Assembly (NCBI GenBank): GCA_945860325.1
Contig: CAMARL010000077.1
Location: 1-7,976 of the forward strand
Origin: Spirosoma fluviale
GTDB lineage: Bacteria > Bacteroidota > Bacteroidia > Cytophagales > Spirosomataceae
Direction of reading: 5' to 3'
DNA length: 7,976 nt
The stretch's first letter is position 1. Each line of letters starts with the position of its first letter. The notes beneath the pieces were generated by a model. It saw nothing but the letters and a program-made list of their open reading frames with translations, searched no databases and was not told the origin of the DNA. Both the position numbers and the translations under genes were made by a program. Positions 1 to 7,770 of the stretch are shown here, in pieces.

Positions 1-105
1 AAAACAAGCTTAAGAGAAGATTTATCGTTAATGCTGACGGTGCCAACCTACCCTTTTTTATCGGCCGCGATCAAATTATTTTTCAAAGGAAATAAATTGC
101 CATGA
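1..105 (+). CDS. C-terminal fragment of an unidentified upstream gene (frame uncertain)
   Basis: The frame starting at base 1 is open to a TGA at 103-105 and would give 34 residues ending LFFKGNKLP, a mildly hydrophobic tail containing VPTYPFLSAAIKLFF. A second plus-strand frame, starting at base 3, is also open to a TAA at 93-95 and would give 30 residues ending GRDQIIFQRK. The three minus-strand frames all contain stops, so a plus-strand gene entering from the left is the best reading. I cannot decide between the two frames from codon composition and recognise neither protein. I chose the first only because it stays open longer. No terminator hairpin is visible between this end and the metK promoter. 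Confidence 0.35.
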   Translation, partial: KTSLREDLSLMLTVPTYPFLSAAIKLFFKGNKLP

Positions 106-122
106 CCATATCCTAAATTCAA

Positions 123-154
123 TTTGTGGCTCTCTAATATTAATATTAAATTTG
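123..154 (+). promoter_or_regulatory. Predicted Bacteroidota-type promoter of metK
   Basis: TTTG at 123-126 is followed, after 20 bases, by TAAATTTG at 147-154. This matches the Bacteroidota housekeeping consensus (TTTG, about 19-20 bp, TAnnTTTG) with no mismatch. Transcription would start near 160, giving a leader of roughly 30 nt before the ATG at 192. The spacer holds a perfect 14-bp palindrome, TAATATTAATATTA, at 135-148, which overlaps the first two bases of the -7 box and could be an operator or simply AT-rich sequence. The leader is too short for any known SAM riboswitch class, so control by such an element is not supported. Confidence 0.7.
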
Positions 155-191
155 TGTATTCTTAAAACTTAATTTATAAACTAATTCACGA

Positions 192-1448
192 ATGGCTTAC
201 TTATTTACCTCAGAGTCAGTATCTGAAGGACATCCTGATAAAGTTGCTGACCAAATTTCTGACGCGTTAATTGACCATTTTATGGCTTTTGACCCTACTT
301 CCAAAGTTGCATGCGAAACTCTTGTGACCACTGGTCAGGTAGTTTTAGCGGGCGAGGTAAATACCACAACCTACTTAGATGTACAAGCCATTACCCGAGA
401 AGTCATTCGTAAAATAGGCTATACTAAGTCGGAATATATGTTTGAAGCTAATTCTTGCGGTATTCTTTCGGCTATTCATGAGCAATCTGCAGATATTAAT
501 CAGGGAGTTGATCGTGCGAATCCAGAAGACCAAGGAGCGGGAGATCAAGGAATGATGTTTGGCTTTGCAACCAAAGAAACTGATAATTATATGCCATTGG
601 CATTAGATTTAGCACATAAAATTTTACAGGAGTTATCAAATATTCGCAATAATGAGCCATCTCTTATTGGATACCTTCGTCCTGATGCAAAATCTCAGGT
701 GACGATTGAATATAGCGACAACCACGTGCCACAAAGAATTGACACGATTGTTGTTTCTACTCAGCACGACGACTTTGCTGCAGAAGCTGATATGTTGGCC
801 AAAATCAAAAAAGACATCGTTGAGATTGTTATTCCACGTGTGAAAGCAAAATTAAAGCCAGAGCTACAGGCTTTATTTAATGATGCGATTACTTATCACA
901 TCAATCCAACTGGTAAGTTTGTGATTGGTGGACCTCATGGCGACACAGGTTTGACGGGACGTAAAATTATCGTAGACACCTATGGTGGAAAAGGAGCCCA
1001 CGGAGGTGGAGCATTTTCAGGAAAAGATCCATCGAAAGTGGATCGTTCAGCTGCCTATGCAACCAGACATATTGCCATAAATTTAGTGGCTGCAGGATTG
1101 TGTGACCAAGTATTAGTTCAAGTATCCTATGCGATAGGCGTAGCAAAACCATGTGGATTATTTATTGACACCTATGGATCAGCAAAAGTTGGTTTAACGG
1201 ATGGAGAAATCGCTAAAAAGGTAGAAGCTATTTTTGATATGCGCCCTTACTTTATTGAACAAAGATTAAAACTTAGAAACCCCATTTATTCAGAAACTGC
1301 TGCTTATGGCCACATGGGACGTAAAAACGAAGTGGTGACGAAACATTTTGTTGGGCCTAATGGTCAACAATTGACCAAGGAAGTTGAGTTATTTACTTGG
1401 GAAAAATTAGATTATGTGGATACGGTCAAAAGTGCTTTTGGCTTATAG
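192..1448 (+). CDS. metK: S-adenosylmethionine synthetase (methionine adenosyltransferase)
   Basis: Cytosolic enzyme that makes S-adenosylmethionine from methionine and ATP, releasing phosphate and diphosphate; it supplies the methyl donor for the whole cell. All family signatures are present: FTSESVSEGHPDK at residues 5-17 (with the active-site His14 and Asp16), the GAGDQG hexapeptide at 115-120, GGPHGDTGLTGRK at 246-258, and the glycine-rich phosphate loop GGGAFSGKDPSKVDRS at 271-286. The length of 418 residues is somewhat longer than the E. coli enzyme (384), as is usual in Bacteroidota. The ATG at 192 is placed by the conserved N-terminus, which begins only a few residues before the first signature. 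The gene has its own promoter at 123-154 and a terminator 21 bases past the stop codon, so it looks monocistronic. Nothing in the protein appears broken or unusual. Confidence 0.99.
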   Translation: MAYLFTSESVSEGHPDKVADQISDALIDHFMAFDPTSKVACETLVTTGQVVLAGEVNTTTYLDVQAITREVIRKIGYTKSEYMFEANSCGILSAIHEQSADINQGVDRANPEDQGAGDQGMMFGFATKETDNYMPLALDLAHKILQELSNIRNNEPSLIGYLRPDAKSQVTIEYSDNHVPQRIDTIVVSTQHDDFAAEADMLAKIKKDIVEIVIPRVKAKLKPELQALFNDAITYHINPTGKFVIGGPHGDTGLTGRKIIVDTYGGKGAHGGGAFSGKDPSKVDRSAAYATRHIAINLVAAGLCDQVLVQVSYAIGVAKPCGLFIDTYGSAKVGLTDGEIAKKVEAIFDMRPYFIEQRLKLRNPIYSETAAYGHMGRKNEVVTKHFVGPNGQQLTKEVELFTWEKLDYVDTVKSAFGL

Positions 1449-1469
1449 TTTTCATGAAAATAAGTACAT

Positions 1470-1502
1470 AAAAAAGGGGCTTTGATTTAAAGCCCCTTTT
1501 TT
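1470..1502. terminator. Bidirectional intrinsic terminator shared by metK and raiA
   Basis: A perfect 14-bp stem (AAAAAAGGGGCTTT at 1470-1483 and its complement at 1489-1502) closes a 5-base loop, GATTT. The A-run on one side and T-run on the other give a U-tract in both transcription directions. It lies between the metK stop (1448) and the raiA stop (1507), which face each other, so one hairpin can end both transcripts. Confidence 0.93.
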
Positions 1503-1506
1503 AATT

Positions 1507-1851
1507 TTAAAATTCAGTCGATATATCAGGCAATCGCCCCATTTTTTTATGATTCGTTTTCGATTTAAATCTTTTAATTTGTTCAACTAAGGCATTTAAT
1601 GCTAAATCTAAAGCTTCTTCAAACGACTTGGCTTTCTCCTTGACAAACAAAATGGCGCCTGGTACGGCCAACTTGATTTCCAGGAATTTTTCTTTTACTT
1701 TTCCAAGCCCAGTAGAGACTTTTAAAAAAACCTCACCACTGGTTATTCGGTCATAAAATGTTTCCAATTTATCTAATTTAGCTTGAATGCTGTCAATTAA
1801 TTTTTGATCAGCATTGAAGTGAATGGCGTGAACTTGCACTTTCATAAGCAT
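1507..1851 (-). CDS. raiA: Ribosome hibernation / ribosome-associated translation inhibitor, short HPF-YfiA family
   Basis: Small protein of the HPF/RaiA (YfiA) family, which binds the 30S subunit near the mRNA and tRNA sites and silences or protects ribosomes when growth slows. The family core is visible: an N-terminal strand KVQVHAIHFNADQKL, a long first helix to about residue 35, a middle KFLEIKLAVPGAILFVKEKA segment, and the last helix SFEEALDLALNALVEQIKRFK with a basic tail. At 114 residues it is a short form without the C-terminal dimerisation domain of long HPF, so if the family model holds, dimers would need another factor. The listed start gives M-L-M-K; the internal ATG at 1843-1845 gives MKVQVHAI, which fits relatives better, so the true protein may be two residues shorter. 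hpf is an alternative symbol. Confidence 0.94.
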   Translation of the reverse strand: MLMKVQVHAIHFNADQKLIDSIQAKLDKLETFYDRITSGEVFLKVSTGLGKVKEKFLEIKLAVPGAILFVKEKAKSFEEALDLALNALVEQIKRFKSKTNHKKMGRLPDISTEF

Positions 1852-1924
1852 ACAATTTAAATGGTGAAAAATGCCCTAGGAATCAAATAGGGACCAAAGA
1901 AGAAAGAACGTTTGTGATTCATCT

Positions 1925-1956
1925 GAAATGTAAAAGATTTTTAAAAGGTTGTCAAG
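1925..1956 (-). promoter_or_regulatory. Candidate promoter of raiA
   Basis: Read on the minus strand, CTTGAC at 1956-1951 (TTG core 1955-1953) is followed after 20 bases by TACATTTC at 1932-1925. That is seven of eight matches to TAnnTTTG at the correct spacing, with the last base wrong. The leader would be about 70 nt. It contains a weak five-pair inverted repeat, CCCTA at 1874-1878 and TAGGG at 1888-1892, which is too short to interpret. Confidence 0.42.
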
Positions 1957-1985
1957 TTTTATGAACTATTTATTTTAATGACCCT

Positions 1986-3665
1986 TTAATCCATCCAAAC
2001 CACACGGTATAATTCAAATTTAATGCCCGACTTTATTAAAAAATCATGCCAAAAATATTGAATTGCCGACAAGTGATCCGTGGGCGATTTTACTTCTATA
2101 AATTGGTACTCTGAATCTTTGAAAATAAACAAATCAGGAAACCCCTTGGCATGAGTAGATAAATGTGTCCATAAATAACGTAAAACCTTGGATAAACTTT
2201 CGAAGGGAACTATATGAACCAACTCCCGAATTAATTGAATATCGAGTGTATACCAATCGATCAAAGGGTTCAATTTACCCTCATGGTTTTCCTTAATTTC
2301 TAATGCATAAATAATAAATGAATCGATGGAACCCAATAAACTGATTTTGTCTTCAAAATCTTTTTCCTTTCCTAAGGTAAACCCTTCCGAAGAATAATGA
2401 CTGGGCGCCCACTGAAATGGATGATGTATACCGGTTTGTTTCTCATCAAAAACTAGGTCCCAACAAAGTATTCCAAGAACATTTTTCCAAAGGTGATTTT
2501 CTGTAAAATGAGCTGAATAACCCATGTTCTCAAAGTAATGCATGACACCCATTTCAACATTCCCCTTCCATTTAATATCGATCAATAAAGTGGGAGATGA
2601 TTTCAACGATTGAGTGACCACTTTTATATGCTTCTTTGAGTTTTGCTTTAAAATAAAGTCTTCAAAAAAATGAGTCTCTTTGGGAGAAAAAGCAATTTCT
2701 AGGCCCAATTTAGCCAGCAGCAATGCTTCATCTATCCGCTTTAATTTGGCCAGAATTCTAACTCTACGTTCCAATGACAAACATGAAAAACTAGGTTCAT
2801 AAATATCCAAGGCAAGCTCCATGCAGCCTAGTCGTTCAAGCCAACGACCCAACGAAAATAAGGCACGCTCAAAGGAACCCATAGCCACATCCGAAATATC
2901 TTCATACATGGGTAGAATATCTTGATTCCATGATTCAACTAATTCATAAGTTGACTCAGAATCTTTTGATAATTCTTGAAAACGTTCCCTCCAAATACTA
3001 ATTTTCCACTTTTCGATGGCCTCCTTTCTAGAGTGGAAATAGGGAATAAATTCCTCCTCATTGACGACGACATATTGCCTATGGCCTAAATCCCGAATGA
3101 CAAATTCGGACATATCACGAAATTTTGTGCCAAAAAACAAGAATTGAATAAATGTAAAATATTCTAATTGGACCGGACAAATGAGTCGACTAGTCATTAC
3201 GTTTAACTCTTGTAGCAATTCATTACCAAAAGGCTTACACAAATCCACTAAATGGTCTTTGGCAATCGTAGATGTAAATTTAGGGAAATGCGCTATTTTA
3301 GATGTCAAAGCGATGCACTCCTTTTTTGAAAATACAGACAGTATGGAGCCTAAATCAACTGAATCCAATTTGGAAGCAAAACGAATAAAACCATTTTCGC
3401 CCAACTCATTTAAACGTAAAGGAATATTAGAAATTTCGACATAAGTCAGTTTTTCTTCTCTAAACCAAAGCGCGCGCCTACTGGCTAATCGAAGGTAAAG
3501 GCATTGCGATTCTTTGCTTAGATTTTCAAACTCTTGAATAAATAAAATTTCTGAGTCTGATAATAAATTTTGATACTGCTTTTTTACATATCCTAAAACA
3601 TAATTGAAATTTTCCCAATAATAAAAAGTTGATAAGTCGGGAATGGGCTGCTTACTCATTTTCAA
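1986..3665 (-). CDS. FAN1-like VRR-NUC domain nuclease
   Basis: Probable structure-specific DNA nuclease of the FAN1 family, whose characterised members cut 5' flaps and degrade 5' to 3' during repair of interstrand crosslinks and branched DNA. The C-terminal VRR-NUC (PD-(D/E)xK) site is intact: GFPD at residues 508-511, then IEVKSPTD at 523-530, giving predicted metal and catalytic residues Asp511, Glu524 and Lys526. Further upstream, Glu371 in the NVEMGVMHYF block and LGILCWDLVF at 397-406 match the start of the family nuclease domain. The N-terminal half has the FAN1 blocks LYLRLASRRALWFREEKLTY (about 57-76) and the LEYFTFIQFLFFG to RDLG region (167-194), followed by a TPR-like helical stretch at about 262-325. 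There is no ubiquitin-binding zinc finger, and the length of 559 residues is typical of bacterial FAN1. It diverges from pgk. No terminator follows it, so transcripts may continue into raiA. Assignment to the family is firm; the biological substrate is inferred. Confidence 0.88.
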   Translation of the reverse strand: MKMSKQPIPDLSTFYYWENFNYVLGYVKKQYQNLLSDSEILFIQEFENLSKESQCLYLRLASRRALWFREEKLTYVEISNIPLRLNELGENGFIRFASKLDSVDLGSILSVFSKKECIALTSKIAHFPKFTSTIAKDHLVDLCKPFGNELLQELNVMTSRLICPVQLEYFTFIQFLFFGTKFRDMSEFVIRDLGHRQYVVVNEEEFIPYFHSRKEAIEKWKISIWRERFQELSKDSESTYELVESWNQDILPMYEDISDVAMGSFERALFSLGRWLERLGCMELALDIYEPSFSCLSLERRVRILAKLKRIDEALLLAKLGLEIAFSPKETHFFEDFILKQNSKKHIKVVTQSLKSSPTLLIDIKWKGNVEMGVMHYFENMGYSAHFTENHLWKNVLGILCWDLVFDEKQTGIHHPFQWAPSHYSSEGFTLGKEKDFEDKISLLGSIDSFIIYALEIKENHEGKLNPLIDWYTLDIQLIRELVHIVPFESLSKVLRYLWTHLSTHAKGFPDLFIFKDSEYQFIEVKSPTDHLSAIQYFWHDFLIKSGIKFELYRVVWMD

Positions 3666-3728
3666 ATAAAAATATAAATTGTACTATTTGTAGATAAATT
3701 TCAAGTTTTTGAACATAAAATTAGATTA

Positions 3729-3760
3729 TTTCAACAATTTGCAAAACAATGGTATATTTG
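3729..3760 (+). promoter_or_regulatory. Predicted Bacteroidota-type promoter of pgk
   Basis: TATATTTG at 3753-3760 is a full match to the TAnnTTTG -7 box. Twenty bases upstream is TTTC at 3729-3732, one base off the TTTG -33 box. The predicted leader is about 45 nt. The divergent nuclease gene must start transcription in the same 147-bp gap; the best minus-strand match is TTTG at 3745-3742 with TAATTTTA at 3723-3716, which is weak and would overlap this promoter. Confidence 0.68.
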
Positions 3761-3812
3761 CACTGCCTGAAATTAGGTCAATTTTACAAAACAATTTCGA
3801 AACAAAATAAAT

Positions 3813-5003
3813 ATGCAAACAGTTTCAACCTTTAATTTTGCCGGTAAAAAAGCATTAGTTCGCGTAGACTTTAATGTGCCCTTAAATGAGCGTTTTGAAA
3901 TTACAGATGATACAAGAATTAAGGCAACGATTCCAACCATTCAAAAAATTATTCATGATGGTGGTTCTGTCATATTAATGTCACATTTGGGCAGACCTAA
4001 AGATGGCCCTATTGAAAAATATTCATTGAGACATTTGGTAACGCCCTTATCCATTGTTTTTGGGGTAAAGGTTAGATTTGCGCCTGATTGCATAGGCGAA
4101 GAAGCCATTACCTTAGCATCTGAATTAAAAGCTGGCGAAATTTTACTTTTAGAAAATTTGCGTTTTTATAAGGAGGAAGAAAAAGGAGACGAAGCGTTTG
4201 CAGAAAAACTTTCCAAATTAGGAGATGTATGGGTTAACGATGCATTTGGAACTGCGCATAGAGCACATGCTTCCACTGCGGTAATTGGTCAGTTTTTTAG
4301 CGAAAAAGTAGCTGGATTTGTGATGCAAGCTGAAATTGAAAATGCCCAAAAAATATTGGAATACGCAGAAAGACCTTTTACTGCGATCATGGGAGGTTCA
4401 AAAATTTCTGACAAAATATTGATTATAGAAAAACTATTAGATAAAGTTGACAATCTAATTATAGGTGGAGGAATGACTTACACATTCTCATTAGCTGAAG
4501 GTGGGAAAATTGGTCGATCCATTTCAGAACCGGATAAAGTAGATTTAGCCAAATCACTTCTTGAAAAAGCAAAAGCGAAAGGCGTTAATATTTACATGCC
4601 ATTAGATAATTTGTGTGCAGATGATTTTAATAATAATGCCAATCGACAGATAGTAAATAGGGGTGAAATTCCAGACGGTTGGGAAGGTTTAGATATTGGC
4701 CCTAAATCGATTGAATTATTCCAACAGGTAGTCGCGCAATCAAAAACTATTTTATGGAATGGACCCATGGGTGTTTTTGAATTTCCAAATTTTGCTAATG
4801 GGACTAATGCCATAGCGGATGCTGTTGTTAAGGCAACGGAGGACAATGGCGCATTTTCATTAATAGGCGGTGGGGATTCCGCATCGGCGGTTAATAATGC
4901 AGGATATGGCGATCGGGTAAGTTATGTGTCGACAGGTGGGGGTGCATTGCTTGAATACATGGAAGGTAAGGTTTTACCAGGTGTTGCTGCATTAGAAGCA
5001 TAA
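3813..5003 (+). CDS. pgk: Phosphoglycerate kinase
   Basis: Cytosolic glycolytic enzyme that transfers the phosphoryl group of 1,3-bisphosphoglycerate to ADP, making ATP and 3-phosphoglycerate; the reaction runs backwards in gluconeogenesis. The N-terminal substrate domain shows VRVDFNVPLN at residues 16-25, DDTRIKATIPT at 32-42, SHLGRP at 57-62, LLLENLRFY at 111-119 and NDAFGTAHRAHAS at 142-154. The nucleotide domain shows GGSKISDK at 194-201, WNGPMGVFE at 315-323, GGGDSASAV at 352-360 and STGGGALLEYMEGK at 373-386. The 396-residue length and the complete motif set indicate an intact enzyme. The ATG at 3813 sits right before the conserved first strand. No other glycolytic gene adjoins it, and its own promoter and terminator suggest a single-gene transcript. 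Confidence 0.99.
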   Translation: MQTVSTFNFAGKKALVRVDFNVPLNERFEITDDTRIKATIPTIQKIIHDGGSVILMSHLGRPKDGPIEKYSLRHLVTPLSIVFGVKVRFAPDCIGEEAITLASELKAGEILLLENLRFYKEEEKGDEAFAEKLSKLGDVWVNDAFGTAHRAHASTAVIGQFFSEKVAGFVMQAEIENAQKILEYAERPFTAIMGGSKISDKILIIEKLLDKVDNLIIGGGMTYTFSLAEGGKIGRSISEPDKVDLAKSLLEKAKAKGVNIYMPLDNLCADDFNNNANRQIVNRGEIPDGWEGLDIGPKSIELFQQVVAQSKTILWNGPMGVFEFPNFANGTNAIADAVVKATEDNGAFSLIGGGDSASAVNNAGYGDRVSYVSTGGGALLEYMEGKVLPGVAALEA

Positions 5004-5024
5004 AAAAATAAGATTTTATTTTAT

Positions 5025-5053
5025 AAGGCAAGGAAATGTTTCCTTGCCTTTTT
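5025..5053 (+). terminator. Intrinsic terminator of pgk
   Basis: AAGGCAAGGAAA at 5025-5036 pairs perfectly with TTTCCTTGCCTT at 5039-5050. In practice this is an 11-bp stem with a 4-base ATGT loop, followed by T residues to 5053. It ends 35 bases before the murF-alr start codon, so the fusion gene either has a promoter inside the short remaining gap or depends on readthrough. I could not find a convincing TAnnTTTG box in that gap. Confidence 0.88.
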
Positions 5054-5087
5054 GTATTTTAGCCTATTGCGAAATGAATAAACGTAT

Positions 5088-7541
5088 ATGATTTACACTT
5101 CAGCACCCCCATCGTTAAAATCAACTTTAATAAGTTTAGATAGTAGGCAGATTTACGACACTCCTAATACAGCTTTCTTTGCAGTGAGGGGTATTCATCA
5201 TGACGGGCATCAATACATTGAGAACCTTTATAAAAGCGGGATCAAAGAATTTATCGTAGAAAAGATAGCATGGACCAGTATTTTATTAGAAAAAGCAAAA
5301 AAATGGGAAGATGCTGATTTTTATGTGGTGGAAAATAGTATTCAAACTTTACAAAAATTAGCGGCCCAACATAGAAGCAAATTCGACTATAATCTAGTGG
5401 CAATTACAGGTTCAAACGGTAAAACTATTTGCAAAGAATGGCTTGCCACCTTACTTAATGGAACTTATAATTTGGTCAAAAGTCCAAAAAGTTTTAATTC
5501 ACAAATAGGGGTTCCATTATCTGTATGGGCCATGAAACCCAATCACAATTTGGGGATATTTGAAGCAGGTATTTCACAACCCGGTGAAATGGAAAAACTT
5601 GAAGCTATTTTAAAACCTAGCCATGGAATTTTAACCCATTTTGGAGAAGCTCATGGAGCTAATTTTAGTCAAGAAGAACATAAATTACAAGAAAAATTAA
5701 TGCTCTTCAAAAATAGCAAAACACTAATTTATCGATCAAACAATTGGAATAAAATAATCCATACCTACATTAAAAGTATAAATCCAGAAATTGAGCTGAT
5801 CGAATGGAGTACTGAAGATCCAACTAAAAATATTTTTGTTCATTTTATTAGATCTGCCCATGAAACTCAGATAAAATTAAAGAAAGCGTCGCAAAGCGAA
5901 CCCTTCATTGACATTAAAACAGAATTAACGGATGACGCTTCGTTAGAAAACATATGCCATTGTTTAATCATGGCCCATGTGTTAGGCATGGATAATTTAG
6001 CAATAAACCTTGCCATACGAAGAGTGAAGCCAATATCCATGAGGCTGGAAATAAAAGAAGGACTTAGGGATATTAAAATAATTGACGACTCTTACAACAA
6101 CGACATCGATGGGCTAAGGTTAGCCTTACCCCTATTGATGAAATATGAGACAAAGAAAAAGATATTAATCATAAGCGATTTTTTAGAAATTGGCCTGCCA
6201 GAAGAAAACCTATATGCTGAAATAAATACCATGATATTAAATCAAAAAATAGATTTAATCATTGGCATAGGTAGTCAAATTTCAAGAAACAAAAATAAAA
6301 TTAACGGAATTGAAGTTTATCAATCGACAGAAGATTTTCTAAAATCAGGGAAGTTAAATTCATTATATAATGCAGCCATACTATTAAAAGGAGCTAGAAA
6401 ATATAATTTTGAAAAGCTAGTCTATGCATTAGAAAATAAATCACATTGCACCCAATTAGAAATTAATTTAGATGCACTGCAACATAACTTAAGTTACTAT
6501 AAAAATAAAATCGGATTAGAGACCAAATTAATGGTCATGATAAAAGCTTTTGCCTATGGTGCGGGTGCGGTGGAAATTGGCCAGATACTCCAACAACAAG
6601 GCGTAGATTATCTGACAGTGGCCTATACTGATGAAGGAGTTGAATTGCGCAAAAACGGAATTTACACACCTATTATGGTGATGAACCCACAAATTGAAGA
6701 ATTTGCAAAACTAATTGAATATTCGCTAGAGCCAGAGATATACAGTTTTGAATTACTAAAAGCATTAGATGAATATTGCCTTTTAAACGAACAAAATATT
6801 AAAATTCATATCAAATTAGATACTGGTATGAAAAGGTTAGGTTTTGAAATCCATGAAATAGAATCATTGGCTAATTATTTAGCTGAAATGCCACAATTAT
6901 GGGTAGTCAGTATGATGAGCCATTTAGTAGCCTCAGAAAATCTAGAGCATGATTTGTTTACAAAAAACCAAATCGCCGAATTCAAAAAAATGTCAGATAT
7001 TTTAACAAACAAACTGAGTTACAAACCTTTATTACATATAGCAAATTCAGCAGCCATTGAGAATTATCCAGAAGCTAAATTGGATATGGTCAGATTAGGG
7101 ATCAGTTTATATGGCATTACACAAAACAAAAAAGAAATTAAACAAATCGAAAATGTACTAACGCTGAAAACATATATCTCTCAAATAAAAACAGTCGAAG
7201 AAAATGAGACTGTAGGATATGGAAGAAAAGGTAAATTAAATAAAAAAAGTACCATAGCAACATTAGCCATTGGCTATGCAGATGGATACCCAAGATCACT
7301 CGGAATGGGGAATGGTCAATTCGAAATTAATGGAGAATTGTGCCCTACCATTGGAGCCATTTGTATGGACATGACGATAGTCGACATAAGTCATGTAGAG
7401 CATGTAGCGACAGGAGATATGGCATTGGCCTTTGGCGGGAAAATACAATTATCAAAAATAGCTAATGAAGCCAAAACAATTCCCTACGAAATAATGACTA
7501 ACATCAGTAGTCGGGTTAAAAGAGTCTATATAAAAAATTAG
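5088..7541 (+). CDS. murF-alr: Bifunctional UDP-MurNAc-tripeptide--D-Ala-D-Ala ligase / alanine racemase (MurF-Alr fusion)
   Basis: Cytosolic fusion of two peptidoglycan enzymes. The N-terminal MurF part (about residues 1-450) adds D-Ala-D-Ala to the UDP-MurNAc tripeptide using ATP. It shows the Mur ligase P-loop GSNGKT at 108-113, SPKSFNSQIGVPLSVW at 132-147, EAGISQPGEM at 159-168 and IDDSYNNDIDGLRLAL at 332-347. The C-terminal Alr part (about 456-817) is a PLP racemase making D-alanine from L-alanine. Lys486 in MIKAFAYGAG is the predicted Schiff-base lysine and Tyr711 in VGYGRKG the opposing catalytic base. TGMKRLGF (579-586), SHL (611-613), NSAAI (653-657), VRLGISLYG (668-676) and CMDM (759-762) complete the site. 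The fusion is typical of Bacteroidota and links two steps separated only by D-Ala-D-Ala ligase. An in-frame TAA at 5079-5081 fixes the start; the stretch before the conserved LDSR is only about 16 residues, which seems short for MurF. Confidence 0.98.
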   Translation: MIYTSAPPSLKSTLISLDSRQIYDTPNTAFFAVRGIHHDGHQYIENLYKSGIKEFIVEKIAWTSILLEKAKKWEDADFYVVENSIQTLQKLAAQHRSKFDYNLVAITGSNGKTICKEWLATLLNGTYNLVKSPKSFNSQIGVPLSVWAMKPNHNLGIFEAGISQPGEMEKLEAILKPSHGILTHFGEAHGANFSQEEHKLQEKLMLFKNSKTLIYRSNNWNKIIHTYIKSINPEIELIEWSTEDPTKNIFVHFIRSAHETQIKLKKASQSEPFIDIKTELTDDASLENICHCLIMAHVLGMDNLAINLAIRRVKPISMRLEIKEGLRDIKIIDDSYNNDIDGLRLALPLLMKYETKKKILIISDFLEIGLPEENLYAEINTMILNQKIDLIIGIGSQISRNKNKINGIEVYQSTEDFLKSGKLNSLYNAAILLKGARKYNFEKLVYALENKSHCTQLEINLDALQHNLSYYKNKIGLETKLMVMIKAFAYGAGAVEIGQILQQQGVDYLTVAYTDEGVELRKNGIYTPIMVMNPQIEEFAKLIEYSLEPEIYSFELLKALDEYCLLNEQNIKIHIKLDTGMKRLGFEIHEIESLANYLAEMPQLWVVSMMSHLVASENLEHDLFTKNQIAEFKKMSDILTNKLSYKPLLHIANSAAIENYPEAKLDMVRLGISLYGITQNKKEIKQIENVLTLKTYISQIKTVEENETVGYGRKGKLNKKSTIATLAIGYADGYPRSLGMGNGQFEINGELCPTIGAICMDMTIVDISHVEHVATGDMALAFGGKIQLSKIANEAKTIPYEIMTNISSRVKRVYIKN

Positions 7542-7604
7542 TGTAGGTTTAAAGAACATTTGAACAACCTAAAAAAATAAACAGTAAATCAATTCATATC
7601 ATGC

Positions 7605-7638
7605 AAAATCCTTAGAACTATATCTAAGGATTTTTTTT
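7605..7638 (+). terminator. Intrinsic terminator of murF-alr
   Basis: AAAATCCTTAGA at 7605-7616 pairs perfectly with TCTAAGGATTTT at 7623-7634 around a 6-base loop, ACTATA, and is followed by further T residues to 7638. It lies 63 bases beyond the murF-alr stop codon. It marks the end of that transcript and shows that the downstream regulator needs its own promoter. Confidence 0.9.
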
Positions 7639-7770
7639 ATTAAAACTAAATGCCCAAAATCATAAAATACTATTTTAAACTATTCATATATAATGATTCA
7701 TTAGTAAGATTTAATCAAATATATTAATTAGCTAAAAAGCTAAGAATTATTTAGTTGTATAGCTATATAA

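Noticed and set aside
106..191. SAM-responsive riboswitch upstream of metK
   Set aside because: The predicted leader is about 30 nt and shows no conserved SAM-riboswitch helices; the only structure is the promoter-spacer palindrome.
967..1152. 61-codon minus-strand reading frame inside metK
   Set aside because: It lies opposite strongly conserved metK sequence, resembles no protein family, and follows from the codon structure of the real gene.
3181..3444. 87-codon plus-strand reading frame inside the FAN1-like gene
   Set aside because: It is antisense to a continuous conserved coding region, has no promoter or recognisable product, and is a frame shadow.
4592..4846. 84-codon minus-strand reading frame inside pgk
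   Set aside because: It is opposite the conserved nucleotide-binding domain of pgk and has no features of its own.
6523..6561. Unusual racemase lysine motif (MIKAFAYGAG in place of the textbook VKANAYGHG)
   Set aside because: The PLP lysine is retained, and the AFxYG form is what I recall for Bacteroidota fused racemases, so it is lineage-typical rather than a defect.
5088..7541. murF-alr fusion as a novel gene fusion or assembly error
   Set aside because: Both halves are complete with all catalytic motifs, and the MurF-Alr fusion is well known across Bacteroidota.
7544..7571. TAGGTT/AACCTA inverted repeat after murF-alr as a first terminator
   Set aside because: Only six pairs around a 16-base loop, followed by A residues rather than T; the strong terminator is at 7605-7638.
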